Source of the DNA: Liolophura sinensis
Lineage: Eukaryota > Mollusca > Polyplacophora > Chitonida > Chitonidae
Reading direction: 5' to 3'
Length of the DNA: 64,000 bases
Assembly (NCBI RefSeq): GCF_032854445.1
Contig: NC_088304.1
Span: 17,957,850-18,021,849, forward strand
The notes under the pieces were generated by a model. The model searched no databases. It saw only the letters and a list, made by a program, of their open reading frames with translations, and had not been told where the DNA came from. The position numbers were made by a program, and so were the translations under genes. Below, in pieces: positions 30,013 to 57,400 of this stretch. Every line of letters begins with the position of its first letter. Positions within the stretch are counted from its first letter, which is position 1.

Positions 30013-30275
30013 GAAGCCTCCGTGGCTCAGTTGGTTAGCGCGCTAGCGCAGCGCAATGACCCAGGAGTCTCTTGCGGTCGCTGTGAGTTCAAGTCCTGCT
30101 CATGCTGTCTCCCCCTCCGGCCATACGTGGGAAGGTCTGACAGCAACCTGCGGATGGTCGTGGGTTTCCCCCCGGGCTCTGCGCGGTTTCCACCCACCAT
30201 AATGCTGGCCGCCGTCGTATACGTGAAATATTTTTGAGTACGGCGTAAAACACCAATCAAATAAATAAATAAACA
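30013..30275 (+). repeat. SINE family A, full length
   Basis: CCTCCGTGGCTCAGTTGG (A box), GCTGTGAGTTCAAGTCCTGC (B box), TGGTCGTGGGTTTCCCCC, GCCGCCGTCGTATACGTGAA and an (AAAT)n tail are all present. It is one of the least diverged copies. Confidence 0.92.
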
Positions 30276-30710
30276 ACGTTATTTCAATGAAATATGATCA
30301 ACTCCTATTCCACCAAATCGCACGATATCTGTCGTATAGGAATTAGGCCTACCTAACTTCGATAAAGTCGAGCACAGTGCCGGATGTTCAAGTCATACCT
30401 TATTCACATCGATGACAGCAGACGTAAATTTACTTTCATCTATAGATTATATAGGCTAAAAAACATTTCACGTAGGCTATGTCGTATCGGGCTTACTATT
30501 ACTACGCATTTGTTTTATGTGATGAATACGGGGATCAAGCTGAATTTGGCTTCGCGTACATACATGTATTTGACTCTCGTTGTCATGTACTAACACCGAA
30601 CCACGAGGTAAGCCAAGCTGGAGTGCACACGCGCTCAGCATTTACCACATACAGCGTGCGTAGTGTATCACGTGACTAGCTATGACGACAATCTATGACG
30701 TATATCACAT

Positions 30711-33700
30711 CCCCCTTTTTGTAAAAACATCAGAAATAAGAATGCAGTATTTAACACATTACTGTCAATCAACTTTAACCAGTTACATTTAAAGGGTTAT
30801 GGTTATAAAAGCAGCACAGTGCTTATTGTATAAGAAATCATGATCATGATTTTCACTCAATAAGAACTTTCAATGGTTCAATATACATCCGAAACATGTA
30901 ACTTAAAACTTAGCATTCAGTTACCTTCAAGACAATAAAATCAAATAAAACATCAGTTAATACAATACATGATCAATCACAATTCTGTTTTCTCCCATCC
31001 AGTTGTATAATCAATTCAATATGTAAACTAAAACATAATAAAGAACGTATACATGTACACAGTTATAATCAATCTCAATCTGATTTGATAAACATCAACA
31101 TTTATCAAATTACAATACATCAATATTTATCAACACATCAATAACATCAGTTCAGGTATCTCTCTAACGCACTGGCGCTTTGACTTGACGACTCGACTAC
31201 ACATTTTGCTATCTTGTAGCTGGACTTGTTTACTTTGAACCTGAGTTCTTATCGGTCTGTGTATTTTGCATGGTGTTTTAACACTTCTATTTACAGGAAT
31301 GCACATGTCCTCTGTTAGTTCAAAATACTCATCAGGATTGTGTACATTTGTCAAATACTCAGATGTCACTTCTGGTGATTCTCTAACTACCTGGCGGTTT
31401 CACCTTAGCTCAGAACCTGATTCTACTTTCACAACATAGAACCTTAGCTTTCCAGATTTTGACTGAACAATACCAGGTTGCCATTTTCTTGTTTTTTCAT
31501 ATCTGATTTTAACACTATCTCCCTTTGCCTTTTTCTCCCTTTTAGTCATTTGCCTTGTACTTTTATCAAAGTACCTTTTCTGAGATTGTTGGTTCTGATT
31601 TAAAGACATTTTCACCTGTCCACTATCTGGTGTTTTTGGCTTTAACATTGAGGATTTCATTGGTAACTTTGTGTTTAACCTGCGGTCCATTAACGAATAA
31701 CCTATTCCTTCTAATGGCGTTGTTCTGTACACTAACAAAGCGTAACATGGATCGACTTTTTGATCAAGTTTTTTACCGTCTGAACCATGCGTTCAGCTTG
31801 ACCGTTTGAGCGAGGATATATAGGGCTGCTTGTTTTGTGCGCAAAATTCCCAGGTCATGGAAAACTTTCTAAACTCTGTGCTTGCGTATTGTGGACCATT
31901 GTCTGAAACAACTTCTCCAGGTATCCAGTGTAGTGAAAAAATCGACTTACGCGCATTAATAACTGCTTGCGCTCGTGTGTCTTTTCTCAAACCATACACC
32001 TCTGGAAATTTTGAATAGTAATCTACTACTATCAGGTGATGCTGACCTTGATATTCAACAAGATCTGAGTCCACTTTTACCCAAGGAGCGTCTGAAATAT
32101 CATGACTTTTCATCGGCTCCCTATTTTGCTGTTTACGGTTTTCGTTGCACTTTCTACACTTTTGAACTACTTCCTCAATTCTTCTGTTTATTTCTAGCCA
32201 ATATATCGCTTCCCTCACCCCCAAGTGTGATTCATGGACATTTTCTAACATTTGCTTTCTTACTTTGGTCGGAATAACAACTTGCTCACATTTGAAAAGT
32301 ACTCTGTCTACTGCTTCTAATTCATCTTTAATGCTCCAGTATTCTCAACACTCATGTGGACAATCTTTTACCTCATTTAGTCCCTCTAGAGTAAGTGAAA
32401 CTACTTTTGACAACGTTCTGTCTTGCTGCTTTTCCTGTTTTAACTTTTCCAACTTTTCTGGAGAAAGTGGGGTTTGTTCTCTGACCAAAAATACTTCAAG
32501 GGGTGCTTCTAACAGGCTATCCGCTACCTGTAATCTCGCTCTACTCAATGCATCTGCTAACCAGAGTTCTTTCCCGTTTTTGCACTTTACCTCTACGTGG
32601 TTAGGTTATAATGCTAGGAGCATTCGTTGGAGTCTGAGTGGAGTTTTGTGAAGAGGTTTTTTGAAAATAACCTTCAACGGTTTGTGATCAGTCTCTACTT
32701 GGACTACTCTATGACCTACGTAGTTGAATCCTTGACAACCAAATGTTATCGCGAGAAGCTCTTTCTTGATTTGGGCATAATTTTGTTGAGTTTGCGTTAA
32801 CGCTTTCGACGCGCATACGATCGGTTTTCCGTTTGGTATCAAGGCGGCACCTAAACCTATTGAACTGGCGTCCACTGACAATGTGAAGGGTTTATCTGCA
32901 TCGTAAAATACTAACACTGGAGCTGTCGTGAGTAGCTCACATAACTTTGTGTAACATTTCTCATGTCTATCCATCCATTCCCATTCTACTCCTTTCACTA
33001 ACAGTTCTCTCAATAGGACGTTTTGCTCAGCTACATTGGGTATGAATTTGTGAACGTTTTGTGAAGCTTTGTTTATCAGCAGGCCTTGGAATTTCTAACA
33101 CTGCCTTGACTTTTTACTGATATATTTTTAGACCGCTGTCTGTTACTCTGTGTCCTAGATAAGCTATCTCTGATTTTTTGAAGTCTACCTTGTCTTTGAT
33201 CAGTTTCAGGTTTTCTTTTCTCGCTATTTCTAGCACATGCTTTACTCAGCTTTCATTTTCTACGTCCGTCTGTCCACAAACCAGTATATCATCCATTACA
33301 ACATTTACTCCTTCTACATTTTCAAAAAGTTCTGACATTCTAGCCTGGAAAATTTCTGAAATGCTGTTTATTCCAAATGGGGCTCTCAAAAGCCTGTACC
33401 TTCATTAAGTTGTATTAAATCTAATTTCATTTGCCAGTAACCACTTTTGGCGTCAAATTTAGAGAAATATCTACTCCCTGTCAGTTTTGTTGCTACTTTC
33501 TCTACGGTATTCATGGGGTAATGAGATCTCTGTATAGCTTCATTTAAATCTCTGGGGTCTAAGCATTCTCTGAGGTCACCATTGCGTTTGACTACAGTTA
33601 CTAAACTAGTAACCCACTCTGTAGGTTCACTATGTTTTGTGATCGCATTCACGCTTTCCATTCTGTTTAGTTCAGCTTTTAGTTTTTCTTTCAGGGCTAG

Positions 33701-34480
33701 TGGTACAGACCTAGGTGGGTGTATTACTGGAGTAACATTTTCTTTCAAATGAATTTTGAGTTCACCCTGTAAACAACTATGACCATTAAACACATCATCA
33801 TACTGCTCTAACAGCTTTTCCTTTGTCATTTTAGCTGGCCCTGATTTCTCATGTTTCTCTACTTTGTCTTTCACCTTCACTTTCTCTTATTTACCTTGTT
33901 TTGTTTTTTGTGCACCTTTCCTTTCTACCGGTACCCTTTCATACAGATTTTTCTCTGTGATTACCGTGTTTACCGTTTTGATTATCTTCAAATCTTGTTA
34001 CAAGTGTTTGCACTTAACCTTCTACAGTGTGAAAAGCTGTCGGGTGTAGCTCTTGTTTTCGTTCACTTGTAACTTTACCTACAATCTTTATGAAAAGTCC
34101 TGAGTAAGAACCTAGTTTTTCTTTACTTTTTATCAATTTGCCTGGAAACCCAAGTGACTTGAATTTAGAATTTGGCATCACGTTGGCTTGTGCACCTGTA
34201 TCAATTTTGCACACAAAAGGCTTGTTGTTGCACAACAGTTCCGCAGTCCATTTACCAGTACTGGTCTCACCAGTGTTATTCTTCTGTTTATGCGTCTCTT
34301 TGTGTTTCTTCTCCACAGTGGCGACAAAGAATTGACTGTCCTCGAATGTCTTATCTACCGTGTGTACCTGTCATCCTCTTCCTCGTGATTTTCCTCGCCC
34401 TGTTTCCATGGTGTCTTTGTCCTCGACAGCGCAAACCGCTCTTATATCGTCCTCTTTTACTTTAAATGGCGGTTAATTTA
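30711..34480 (-). mobile_element. 5'-truncated, decayed gypsy-type retrotransposon
   Basis: On the minus strand the order is protease, reverse transcriptase, RNase H, integrase, then a purine tract (AAAAAGGGGG, 30711-30720) followed by TGTGATATACG, which could begin a 3' LTR extending leftwards from 30709. The left LTR edge was not resolved. No gag zinc knuckle or 5' LTR was found, so the element is truncated near 34480. Frame breaks and stops are frequent. It belongs to a different gypsy lineage from the intact element: RT reads DAKSGYWQMKLD and VVMDDILV rather than DLRSAYNQI and YLDDIII. Confidence 0.85.
31130..34330 (-). pseudogene. broken pol of the minus-strand gypsy-type element
   Basis: The protease (KIDTGAQANVMP) is near 34190-34210. 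Reverse transcriptase comes in two frames: about 33386-33880 (LRECLDPRDLNEAI, then KFDAKSGYWQMKLD) and about 33180-33400 with VVMDDILV near 33280-33305. RNase H is at 32606-33013 (LSVDASSIGLGAALIPNG). Integrase is at about 31793-32251 (HHLIVVDYYSKFPEVY, then VSDNGPQYAS). The C-terminal part is at 31400-31738. Neighbouring domains lie in different frames and stops separate them, so no functional polyprotein can be made. Confidence 0.87.
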
Positions 34481-34688
34481 TTTTTCCAATACAATAATAT
34501 TTCCTTTTCATTTTTTTTAATTTTCACCAGCCAATAAAACAGATAACATTCTTTGTATCTCTTTGTAATGTTTTATTGACCCTAAATATTAACGAAGTGA
34601 AAGATTGCTGAATAGAAGGCACTCTACTTTAGGCTTCTGGAGCTCTTCTGCCTCTGGAGGTATAAAATTACACAGGACATAAACAAAC
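34481..34688. promoter_or_regulatory. short gap upstream of RNF215-like; probable promoter and 5' UTR
   Basis: Only about 200 bp separate the retroelement remnant from the RNF215-like ATG, so promoter sequence must be here or inside the remnant. TATAAAATTA at 34661 is too close to the ATG to act as an ordinary TATA box. No other element was recognised. Confidence 0.35.
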
Positions 34689-48518
<13,830 letters not shown>

Positions 48519-48752
48519 ATTTAATTTAAATTTCAAATTCGTAGTCCGTGGATAATTTCCACTGCCAAATACAATGGAATGTCAGTGGTGATGTGACTAC
48601 AACTGTTCATGAAAGCACCAAAAGTATGTACTAAACATGAATCTTGATTTGGCTTTTATACAAGGCTGGATGAATTAGATACAACTGTGATCATCAGAGA
48701 TCCTGAACACTCGATCCATGTTGCCAACAACAGTGCACGTATGAACAGATAA

Positions 48753-49015
48753 GGGAGTGTATGTAACCAAATACCTGAAGTCTGAAGGGAATGTATGTAA
48801 CCAAATACCTGAAGTCTGAAGGGAGTGTATGTAACCAAATACCTGAAGTCTGAAGGGAGTGTATGTAACCAAATACCTGAAGTCTGAAGGCAGTGTATGT
48901 ACCCAAATATCTGAAGTCTGAAGGGAGTGTATGTACCCAAATATCTGAAGTCTGAAGGGAGTGTATGTACCCAAATATCTGAAGTCTGAAGGGAGTGTAT
49001 GTACCCAAATATCGT
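48753..49015. repeat. 34-bp tandem array, about 7.5 units
   Basis: The unit is CTGAAGGGAGTGTATGTAAC plus CAAATACCTGAAGT. Left units have AACC and ATACC; right units have ACCC and ATATC, so two subtypes lie in blocks. If the gene ends near 48518 the array is in its 3' UTR or just downstream. Confidence 0.92.
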
Positions 49016-50522
49016 GCAGAAATCAGTCATTCACAGTCTGTAGATTTCGCATATGAACAGCTTTGAAACAGATCATGAGGTCCACCTCGCCTCATGATCT
49101 GTTCAACACTGGTGGGAGTGTGATCCTGACTGAGGCTGTAAGATCGTGAGGCAAGCATATGTAATGATCTAGGAAACAGCATACAGAATATTGTGATTTG
49201 GGGCAAAAGTCCACATAATAGATGCTTGATTTTGGCCATTATTTTATTTTCACACATGTTTGTAACTTTATAAAAGGAAATGGCATCATTTGTTCATTTC
49301 TACATGACTTGCGGTTTGTTTCCTAATGTAATACCATAATGACGAAGAACATGACGACAGTTTGCATGTAAAATGAAAAATTCCTTACTGCAGGATATAG
49401 TTCTTACAGGCTGTGATCATCAGTTGGTGCATTTTTGATAATAAGGAATCAACCATGCTTTTGTGTGGCCTTTTCTTGCGGTGTTATGTTCGTGCATGAC
49501 CACTAGCCTTCTACCAGTATAGTATGCATATCCGGACATCACCTGTGGGAATTTCATAACTAACGTGCCAGTTGTTGGTGGTTTATGTCAAACGCTCTAA
49601 TTCTTCCACCCCTAAAACTGAGTGCTATTATATAAGGGAAATAAGCAACAATCAAGTAAAAAAATGCATCACTCACAAAATAAATTGTGAAATGCATGAC
49701 ACAGGCTTTATTGATAATATCTGCGTCTTGTTTGTAGGTCACACAGAGAAGTTTTGAGCAAGTCCCTACAGCATTATTTATGAAATCAATATTTATACAT
49801 GTGAATTATACAATGTATGTGTCATATAGAGTCCCCTTACAGCTCTACCAATGTACATTATTTGTGCTGTTGTGGTAAGTGTTGTGCTGTAAACCGAATC
49901 ATGATATTGTTGAGGCATTGCTTTGTGAAATGCTATCTAACCACTCCGCTCTTTTGTCTGTTGTACAACGCAATGCAATAAATGGTTGCCATGTATAACT
50001 TGTTATTTTGTCTTTCCAATGCATCATTAGCTACTTTTTGTCATGTTTAGAGGAAAACTTAAAGGAATTTTACAGTTTTTATCAGAAAAAACTAAAAGTA
50101 GGAAAAACACAGTGAGTTTCTTGCTTCTCAGGACTTTCCATCCTTAATTCAGTAAAGCCTAGGCTGGAGTGTTTGTATGTGATGAGTTCTCTTTTGTGAT
50201 ATTGAGTTTGTTTTTGTTTCCCACATTCTTTGTGCATGTGTTTGTTTTTTATTGTGAGTTCACATAATCTTCATGTATAAGAGACTTTTTGATCTGTCGG
50301 CTACTGTGTTCACAATTTATTAGATTTTATTGACCATTTATGATATCGACATAGGGGAACATATAAAAATAAGTTGAGCGGAAATGGAATGTGTAGTCCG
50401 TCAAAAGTCAGTATATGTATTGTAACACCTTGAAGGCTATGGTAGTTTTGTTTATTATTTATTTAGCGAATTACCTTGTGGCTGATCACTTTGATCAGTT
50501 CTGGATAACTCTCCACTATGGT
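49016..50522. other. no gene seen; possible poly(A) signal
   Basis: AT-rich. AATAAA at 49977-49982 is followed by T-rich sequence and could end a long RNF215-like 3' UTR. Nothing else was recognised. Confidence 0.4.
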
Positions 50523-50600
50523 TGAATGAATGAATGATTATGGCTGAAGGCCATATCGGCAATATTTCAGCCATATCATGGCGACGCTGTGGTTGAGACT
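50523..50600 (+). repeat. dispersed repeat fragment
   Basis: TGAATGAATGATTATGGCTG followed by CGGCAATATTTCAGCCATAT and CATGGCGACG looks like the end of a dispersed molluscan-type repeat. It stands next to a family C copy and may be part of the same composite. Confidence 0.45.
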
Positions 50601-50736
50601 TATACGTTACTGCGTATGCGTCGTATGTCTCGCTCTGTACCTAAATATAAATATACATATTCATTATACAAGTCCTAGAATGCCAAATAAACTTGACCCT
50701 GTGTACTCATCAAGTGGCGTGTCTTATAATTTACTG

Positions 50737-51005
50737 AATATTGTTAAGAACGGTAGATCAGGGACAATCCTGGGTCGGGTCATGCCTAAGACTTTAGAAG
50801 AGGAAATTGTAGCTTCCTCGCTTGGCGTTCAGCATTAAGGGGATAGTGCAGCGACTGGTTGACCCATAGCAGTATAATGGCTCAGGCGGGGCTGCTTACT
50901 TGCCTTTGGTAAGTGAAGCAGCGCTAGATAAAAGAGATAGATAAAATCCACCCTGCAATAAGGAGGCACACTACACGAGCATGCACCCTAAGGACTCACT
51001 CACTC
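50737..51005 (-). repeat. repeat family C, inverted copy
   Basis: Reads on the minus strand GAGTGAGTCCTTAGGGTGCA, then GTGTGCCTCCTTATTGCAGG, GTCAACCAGTCGCTGCACTA and GCTGAACGCCAAGCGAGGAA. These are the same blocks in the same order as 27945-28262. Confidence 0.7.
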
Positions 51006-51051
51006 ACCTAACATTATTAAAAAATGCATCAGAAGGATATATCTTTTTGGG

Positions 51052-51205
51052 CAAGGGGGCCGTGGGGGACGTCAACCTGCTGATGCTCGTGGGTTTCTCC
51101 CAGGATCTGCCCAGTTCCCTCTCACCATAACGCTGACCGCCGTCGCATAAGTGAAATATTCTTGAGGACGGCGCAAAACATCAAACAAATAAACAAATAA
51201 AATAT
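51052..51205 (+). repeat. SINE family A, 3' half
   Basis: Contains GATGCTCGTGGGTTTCTCCC, GACCGCCGTCGCATAAGTGA, TTCTTGAGGACGGCGCAAAA and an AAAT-like tail. The tRNA head is missing. Confidence 0.8.
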
Positions 51206-52160
51206 ACTAATTTTGGGACTAGTATTTTAATTTTGAATCTGATAAGAACTTTTTCGCCAATTGATGACGTCGTGCCATTCAAAATTTGATATCGCTGATA
51301 TCTGTGAAAATTCTGATGTGTATATTTAGTATTCTCCTCCTGTAGTCTCTGTTGTATACGCCTATATATATTTTCATGTAAAGATGTGTGCGTAAATTGC
51401 GCGTGAATGGATTCCAGAAAGGGTAGGCCCTACGTGCATTATATTCAAAAGTACGTTCGAAGTAAGCAGCTATTCTTTGATTGGCTTCTCGGACAAGATA
51501 TATAACGTACATTTTCAACGAAAGTACAGGTATGAACCTTTTATCCCATTTTTTTTTATCCAAAAATGGTTGTCATTGAAATTTGGTATGGTGACATCAC
51601 CATGACTACGTTAATATCAAGTTCGAGTTTTGTGCTATTGTATTCATTTTAACAATATGATGGCTGTTTTCTCCCGTCATGAACTGTTTCTGGGTTTTCT
51701 TTTTCTTTTTTTCTTTTTTTTTTGTTGTTTCATAACGGTTGGTTAGTCTGATTTAAAACTTTGACACATGTATATGTATGTAGCTATTACTCTGACAGCG
51801 CAAACAGGTAGGACACCTTGTCGTTACCGTATCTGTCAGTCAGTCAGTCAGTCCGTCGACGAGTCACGAAGTAGTTTTCCGGTTTTTTTTTTTCTCAAAG
51901 TGGTTCATCATATTCAATCAGGTTGGAGTTTCGAGCTGAGTTGTCTACTTTCGAAGAAAAAATTATGGCTGTTTTTGTTCTGTTATGGGCTTTGGCAGTG
52001 CTGTTACTCTGACAGCTCAAGGTGATCAGGGGTGCATGCACTTTCGCAATAGATCCTACTTCAGATCTGCTTGCATGTTAATCAACCTTTGTCATGATGA
52101 AAGGTTCTTTGCAAAGTTCAGAGGTTCGGGATTTATTCGCATGTGACTCGCAATTATATA

Positions 52161-52210
<50 letters not shown>

Positions 52211-52701
52211 TCAACTTGGAAATATATATATACATATATACGGTAGGCCTTATCAAATATGGATAGAACAAAAAAAAATACAGCAATAAGCCATGTAGCC
52301 ATGAATGGTTTTGAACTTGCAGCTTCCATCGATGAGGGGGTTATGGCTGACCTCTGTTTGAATAAACTCATCTAGATATAGATATTCCCATATCCGGTTG
52401 AGTTCATTTTGAATATCTTTGAACGCGCTTCGTGTTACATGAGCTTAACCGCAGGTATCACATACCCCCTTTGCTTGGTTTTGTCGACATGTGTACAAAG
52501 GTTAGTCATTAAGGGGTAGACAACTTGGAAATAATACACAGTTTTTACTGGAGAGTGAAGTAATCTCCCTTACATAGTGTCCCCGCACATAGTTATTATT
52601 CTGTTCAAACACCTACACCTTGGATACGGAATGATATTAACAAGCAGTCGTTTGCGACGGTGATTGTTAGCCTAGTGGACGAATACATCATTGTTGTATT
52701 T
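51206..52701. other. no gene seen; simple repeats
   Basis: Intergenic. It contains a pyrimidine-rich tract near 51697-51727 and a CAGT run near 51836-51852. A TGGCTGTTTTTGTTCTG-type passage with CTCTGACAGC occurs twice, near 51660-51800 and 51965-52015. Confidence 0.4.
52166..52208. repeat. AT microsatellite
   Basis: About 20 TA units, followed after a short gap by further AT-rich runs. Confidence 0.9.
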
Positions 52702-52772
52702 TTGTTTCTGATTGGTGTTTTACGCCTTACTCAAGAATATTTCACTTAATATATAACGACGGCCAGTATCAT
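52702..52772 (-). repeat. SINE family A, 3' fragment
   Basis: ATTGGTGTTTTACGCCTTAC followed by TCAAGAATATTTCACTTA and ACGACGGCCAGTAT is the minus-strand 3' end. Confidence 0.7.
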
Positions 52773-52943
52773 TGAGCTGATTAATATAGAAATGATATAA
52801 AGCACAACAGCATAGAGTAAACTGAAAACTAGAGCATCGACGACAATAAGATAGTTTGCAAATGGTGACACCTAATCGGTGAAATACAGTTTCCTGTCAG
52901 TTTATACCTCAGCTAGGGTTTTATACTGTCGTGTCAATGCTTC

Positions 52944-53212
52944 AAGGGCCTTCGTGGCTCAGTTGGTTAGCGCGCTAGCGCAGCATAATGACCCATGAGT
53001 CTCTCACCAATGTGGTCGTTGTGAGTTCAAGTCCAGCTCATGCTGCCTTCATCTCCGGCCGTATGTGGTAAGGTCTGCAGATACCTGCGTATGGTCGTGG
53101 GTTTCCTCCGGGCTCTGCCCGGTTTTCACCCACCATAATGCTGGCCGCCGTCATATAGGTGAAATATTCTTGAGTACGGCGTAGAATCACCAATCAAAAA
53201 AAAAAAAAAAAT
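52944..53212 (+). repeat. SINE family A, full length
   Basis: GCCTTCGTGGCTCAGTTGGT, GTTGTGAGTTCAAGTCCAGC, ATGGTCGTGGGTTTCCTCCG and GCCGCCGTCATATAGGTGAA are in order. It ends in a pure A run instead of AAAT repeats. Confidence 0.9.
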
Positions 53213-54475
53213 CAATACTTCAAAGTAGCAACAATAGCGTATATATGTCTTATTTTTCCGAAATGAGAAATATGATATGATTTAAGCAGTTTATTGCATC
53301 AACCGCACATCGTCAACTAACTGACAAATGCTGGTGGAGCTGGTTTGAACACATTACGTAATTAGCTAAGGGCTTCTGGTTTGGACTCAAGCGACCGCGT
53401 TCAGCGAGTCATGGTTTTCCCCAAGAACTCCTTAGAATCAATATACAATGGGCCCTACTTGTGTTTAGCCTACTCTTCCATTGAAAACCTTGTACAGTAT
53501 TATTGGTTACTCCGGTTTTACTGACTGTATATATATATCTGTTACTGACATCGCCTTCCAAAAGAACGACGACCAACTCTGAAGCTTAATGGCGGACTCC
53601 CCGCAGTGGTGATTCGGGTCCAAGCTGAATAGTGTAATAGATATCACGTTTTAGGTTGTCAGCAAAACATCAACGCAAAGGCAGTAATAAAGAAAAATGG
53701 GGTATTTTTTGGATGCGCAGACACTTGCCGATCTTTTTGTACAGTTATGGATGTAGCACTGTTTGTGAGTGGCAAACAGGGAATTGCTGGAGACAGGAGA
53801 TGTTCCCCATTATGAATGGATTATGAACTGCCCGTGGTTGAGTCGTCTGCGTCATATGTGACTGATGAACTTTACTGTTCTATCGTCTGTTTGAACCTTT
53901 GAGTGGTTTATCGTCCATGACATTCATTCCGCAATCGGTCCTTGCACGGTTCTTTTAATCCGACATCTAAAGATTTTATACCATAATGAGGATGTCACTC
54001 AAGTTATGACGTATTTAACACTTATGACGTGACCGTTCAACTCACCGAAACCTAGTTTTACTTAACAGATGCATCAAAACAATAAGCTACCGTACACGGC
54101 CCACGGCAGTATGACGTGGGCAAGCACGGTAGTCTTAAAGCCGTTGGATGGTGTGAGCGACAAGACGTCCACACCATGCGTGAGCTAAACTGAATTTTAA
54201 GTTTTGTTAATTTGTTTAAGCGTGACCAGGGCTGTAAAGTTGAACCCAGGAAACTCCTATCTTTACTGTCTGCCGACAAGCGTGGGATTCTCTATAAGAA
54301 GCCTGCGGGCAACAAATCCGTCATTCACGGTCAAGCCCTCAAGCAGTGTACACGGAGAGGAAAATACTTTCTCTGACAATTAATTAGATATCGGTTATTT
54401 ATTTATATGTCTGATGGAATTGATCAGAAGTGTATTCCAAAGAGGCCACCTATGCCACAGAACGTGAATTTACGT
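53213..54475. other. no gene seen
   Basis: Intergenic sequence before the large array. Short frames here have no recognisable domain. Confidence 0.5.
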
Positions 54476-54489
54476 GATTCACGATTGCT

Positions 54490-57400
54490 GAGTCAAATCC
54501 AATGAGATCAGATCTCTATACCAGAGTGGTCACCTATACAAAAGAACTGACATCAGATCTGTATACCAGAGTGGACACCTAGACTACAGAACTGACATCA
54601 GATCTCTATACCAGAGTGGCCACCTATTCCACAGAACTGATGAGATCAAATCTGTATACCAGAGTGGCCACCTATTCCACAGAACTGATGAGATTAAATC
54701 TGAACACCAGAGTGGGCCACCTATACTACAGAACTGATAAGATCAAATCTGTATACCAGAGTGGTCAATTCTACTACAGAACCGATGAGATCAAATCTGT
54801 ACGCCAGAGTGGTCAATTCTACTACAGAAGTGATGAGATCAGATCTGTATACCAGAGTGGTCAGTTATAATACACTACAGAACCGATGACATAAGATCTT
54901 TATACCAGAGTGGTCACCTATACTACAGAACTGATGAGATCAGATCTGTATACCAGAGTGGTCACCTATACTACAGAACTGATGAGATCAGATCTGCATA
55001 CCAAAGTGGTCACCTATACCACAGAACTGATGAGATCAAATCTGTATACCAGAGTGGTCAATTGTACTACAGAACCCATGAGATTAAATCTGTACACCAG
55101 AGTGGCCACCTATACCACAGAACTGATGAGATCAGATTTCTATACCAGAGTGGCCACATGTACTACGGAACTGATGAGATCAGATCTGTATACCAGAGTG
55201 GGTCATTCTATACCACAGAACTGATGAGATCAGATTTCTATACCAGAGTGGCCACATGTACTACGGAACTGATGAGATCAGAGCTGTATACCAGAGTGGC
55301 TACCTATAGTACGGAACTGATGGGATAAGATCTGTATACCGGAGTGGTCACCTATACTACAGAACTGATGAGATCAAATCTGTATACCAGAGTGGCCACC
55401 TATACTACGTAACTGATGAAATCAAATCTGTATACCAGAGTCTTCAATTGTATCACAGAACTGATGAGATCAAATCTGTATACCAGAGTGGGCCACCTAT
55501 ACTACGGAAGTGATGGGATAGGATCTGTATACCAGAGTGGTCAATTGTACTACGGAACTGATGAGATCAAATCTGTATACCAGAATGGTCAATTGTACTA
55601 CGGAACTGATGAGATCAGATCTGTATACAAGAGTGGCCACCTATACTACAGAACTGATGAGATCAAATCTGTACACCAGAGTGGCTACCTATACTACGGA
55701 ACTGATGGGATAAGATCTGTATACCGGAGTGGCCACCTATACTACAAAACTGATGAGATCAGATCTGTACACCAGAGTCTTCAATTGTACTACAGAACTG
55801 ATGAGATCAAATCTATATACCAGACTGGTCACCTATACTACGGAAGTGATGGGATAGGATCTGTATACCAGAGTGGTCGCCTATACTACAGAACTGATGA
55901 GATCAAGTCTGTATACCAGAGTGACAACCTATACCACAGAACTGATGAGATCAGATCTGCATACCAGAGTGGCTACCTATACTACAGAACTGATGAGATC
56001 AAGTCTGTATACCAAGGGGTCAATTGTACTACGGAACTCATGAGATCAGATCTTGTATACCAGAGTGGCCACCTATACTACAGAACTGATGAGATCAAGT
56101 CTGTATACCAAAGGGGTCAATTGTACTACAGAACTGATGAGATCAGATCTGTACACCAGAGTGGCCACCTATACTACACAACCGATGAGATCAAATCTGT
56201 ATACCAGAGTGCCCACCTGTACTACAGAACTAATAAGATCAGATCTGTATACCAGAGTGGCCACCTGTACTACAGAACTAATCAGATCAGAGCTGTATAC
56301 CAGAGTGGTCAATTGTTCTACAGAACTGATCAGATCAGATCTGTATACCAGAGTGGCCACCTGTACTATAGAACTGATCAGATCAGATCTGTATACCAGA
56401 GTGGCCACCTGTACTACAGAACTAATAAGATCGGATCTGTATACCAGAGTGGCCACCTTTAATACAGACTGATGAGATCAGATCTGTGTAACAGAGTGGG
56501 TCACCTATACTACAGAACTGATGAGATCAGATCTGTATACCAAAGTGGCCACTGTAATAGCTACGGAACTGATGGGATAAGATCTGTATACCAGAGTGGC
56601 CCCTGTACTACAGAACTGAAGAGATCAAATCTGTATACCAAAGTGGTCAATTGTACTACAGAATGGATAGCGCTTAGATCTGTATACCAGAGTGGCCACC
56701 TGTACTACAGAACTAATAAGATCAGATCTGTATACCAGAGTGGCCACCTGTCCTACAGAACTGATCAGATCAGATCTGTATACCAGAATGGCCACCCTGT
56801 ACTTCAGACCTAATAAGATCAGATCTGTATACCAGAGTGGCCACCCTGTACTACAGAACTGATGAGATCAGATCTGTATACCAGAGTGGCCACCTGTACT
56901 TCAGACCTAATAAGATCAGATCTGTATACCTGAGTGGCCAACTATACTACGGAACTGATGAGATAAGATCTGTATACCAGAGTGGCCACCTAATACGGAA
57001 ACTGATGAGATCAAATCTATATATCAGAATGGCCACTTATACTATGGAACTCATCGGATCAGATCTGTATACCAGAGTGGTCACCTATACAACAGAACTG
57101 CTGAGATCAAATCTGTATACCAGAGTGGTCAACTGTACTACAGAACTGATGAGATCAAATCTGTGTACCAGAGTGGCTACCTATACTACGGAACTGATGG
57201 GATAAGATCTGTATACCGGAGTGGCCACCTATACTACAGAACTGATGAGATCAGATCTGTACACCAGAGTCTTCAATTGTACTACAGAACTGATGAGATC
57301 AAATCTGTATACCAGAGTGGCCACCTATACTACGGAAGTGATGGGATAGGATCTGTATACCAGAGTGGTCACTTATACTACACAACCGATGAGATCAAAT

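Noticed and set aside
34661-34670. TATA box of the RNF215-like gene
   Set aside because: It is only 28 nt before the ATG, leaving no room for a normal transcription start and leader.
52944-53040. tRNA gene
   Set aside because: A and B boxes are present, but the sequence belongs to the SINE family A head and continues into the SINE core. The same applies to the other SINE heads.
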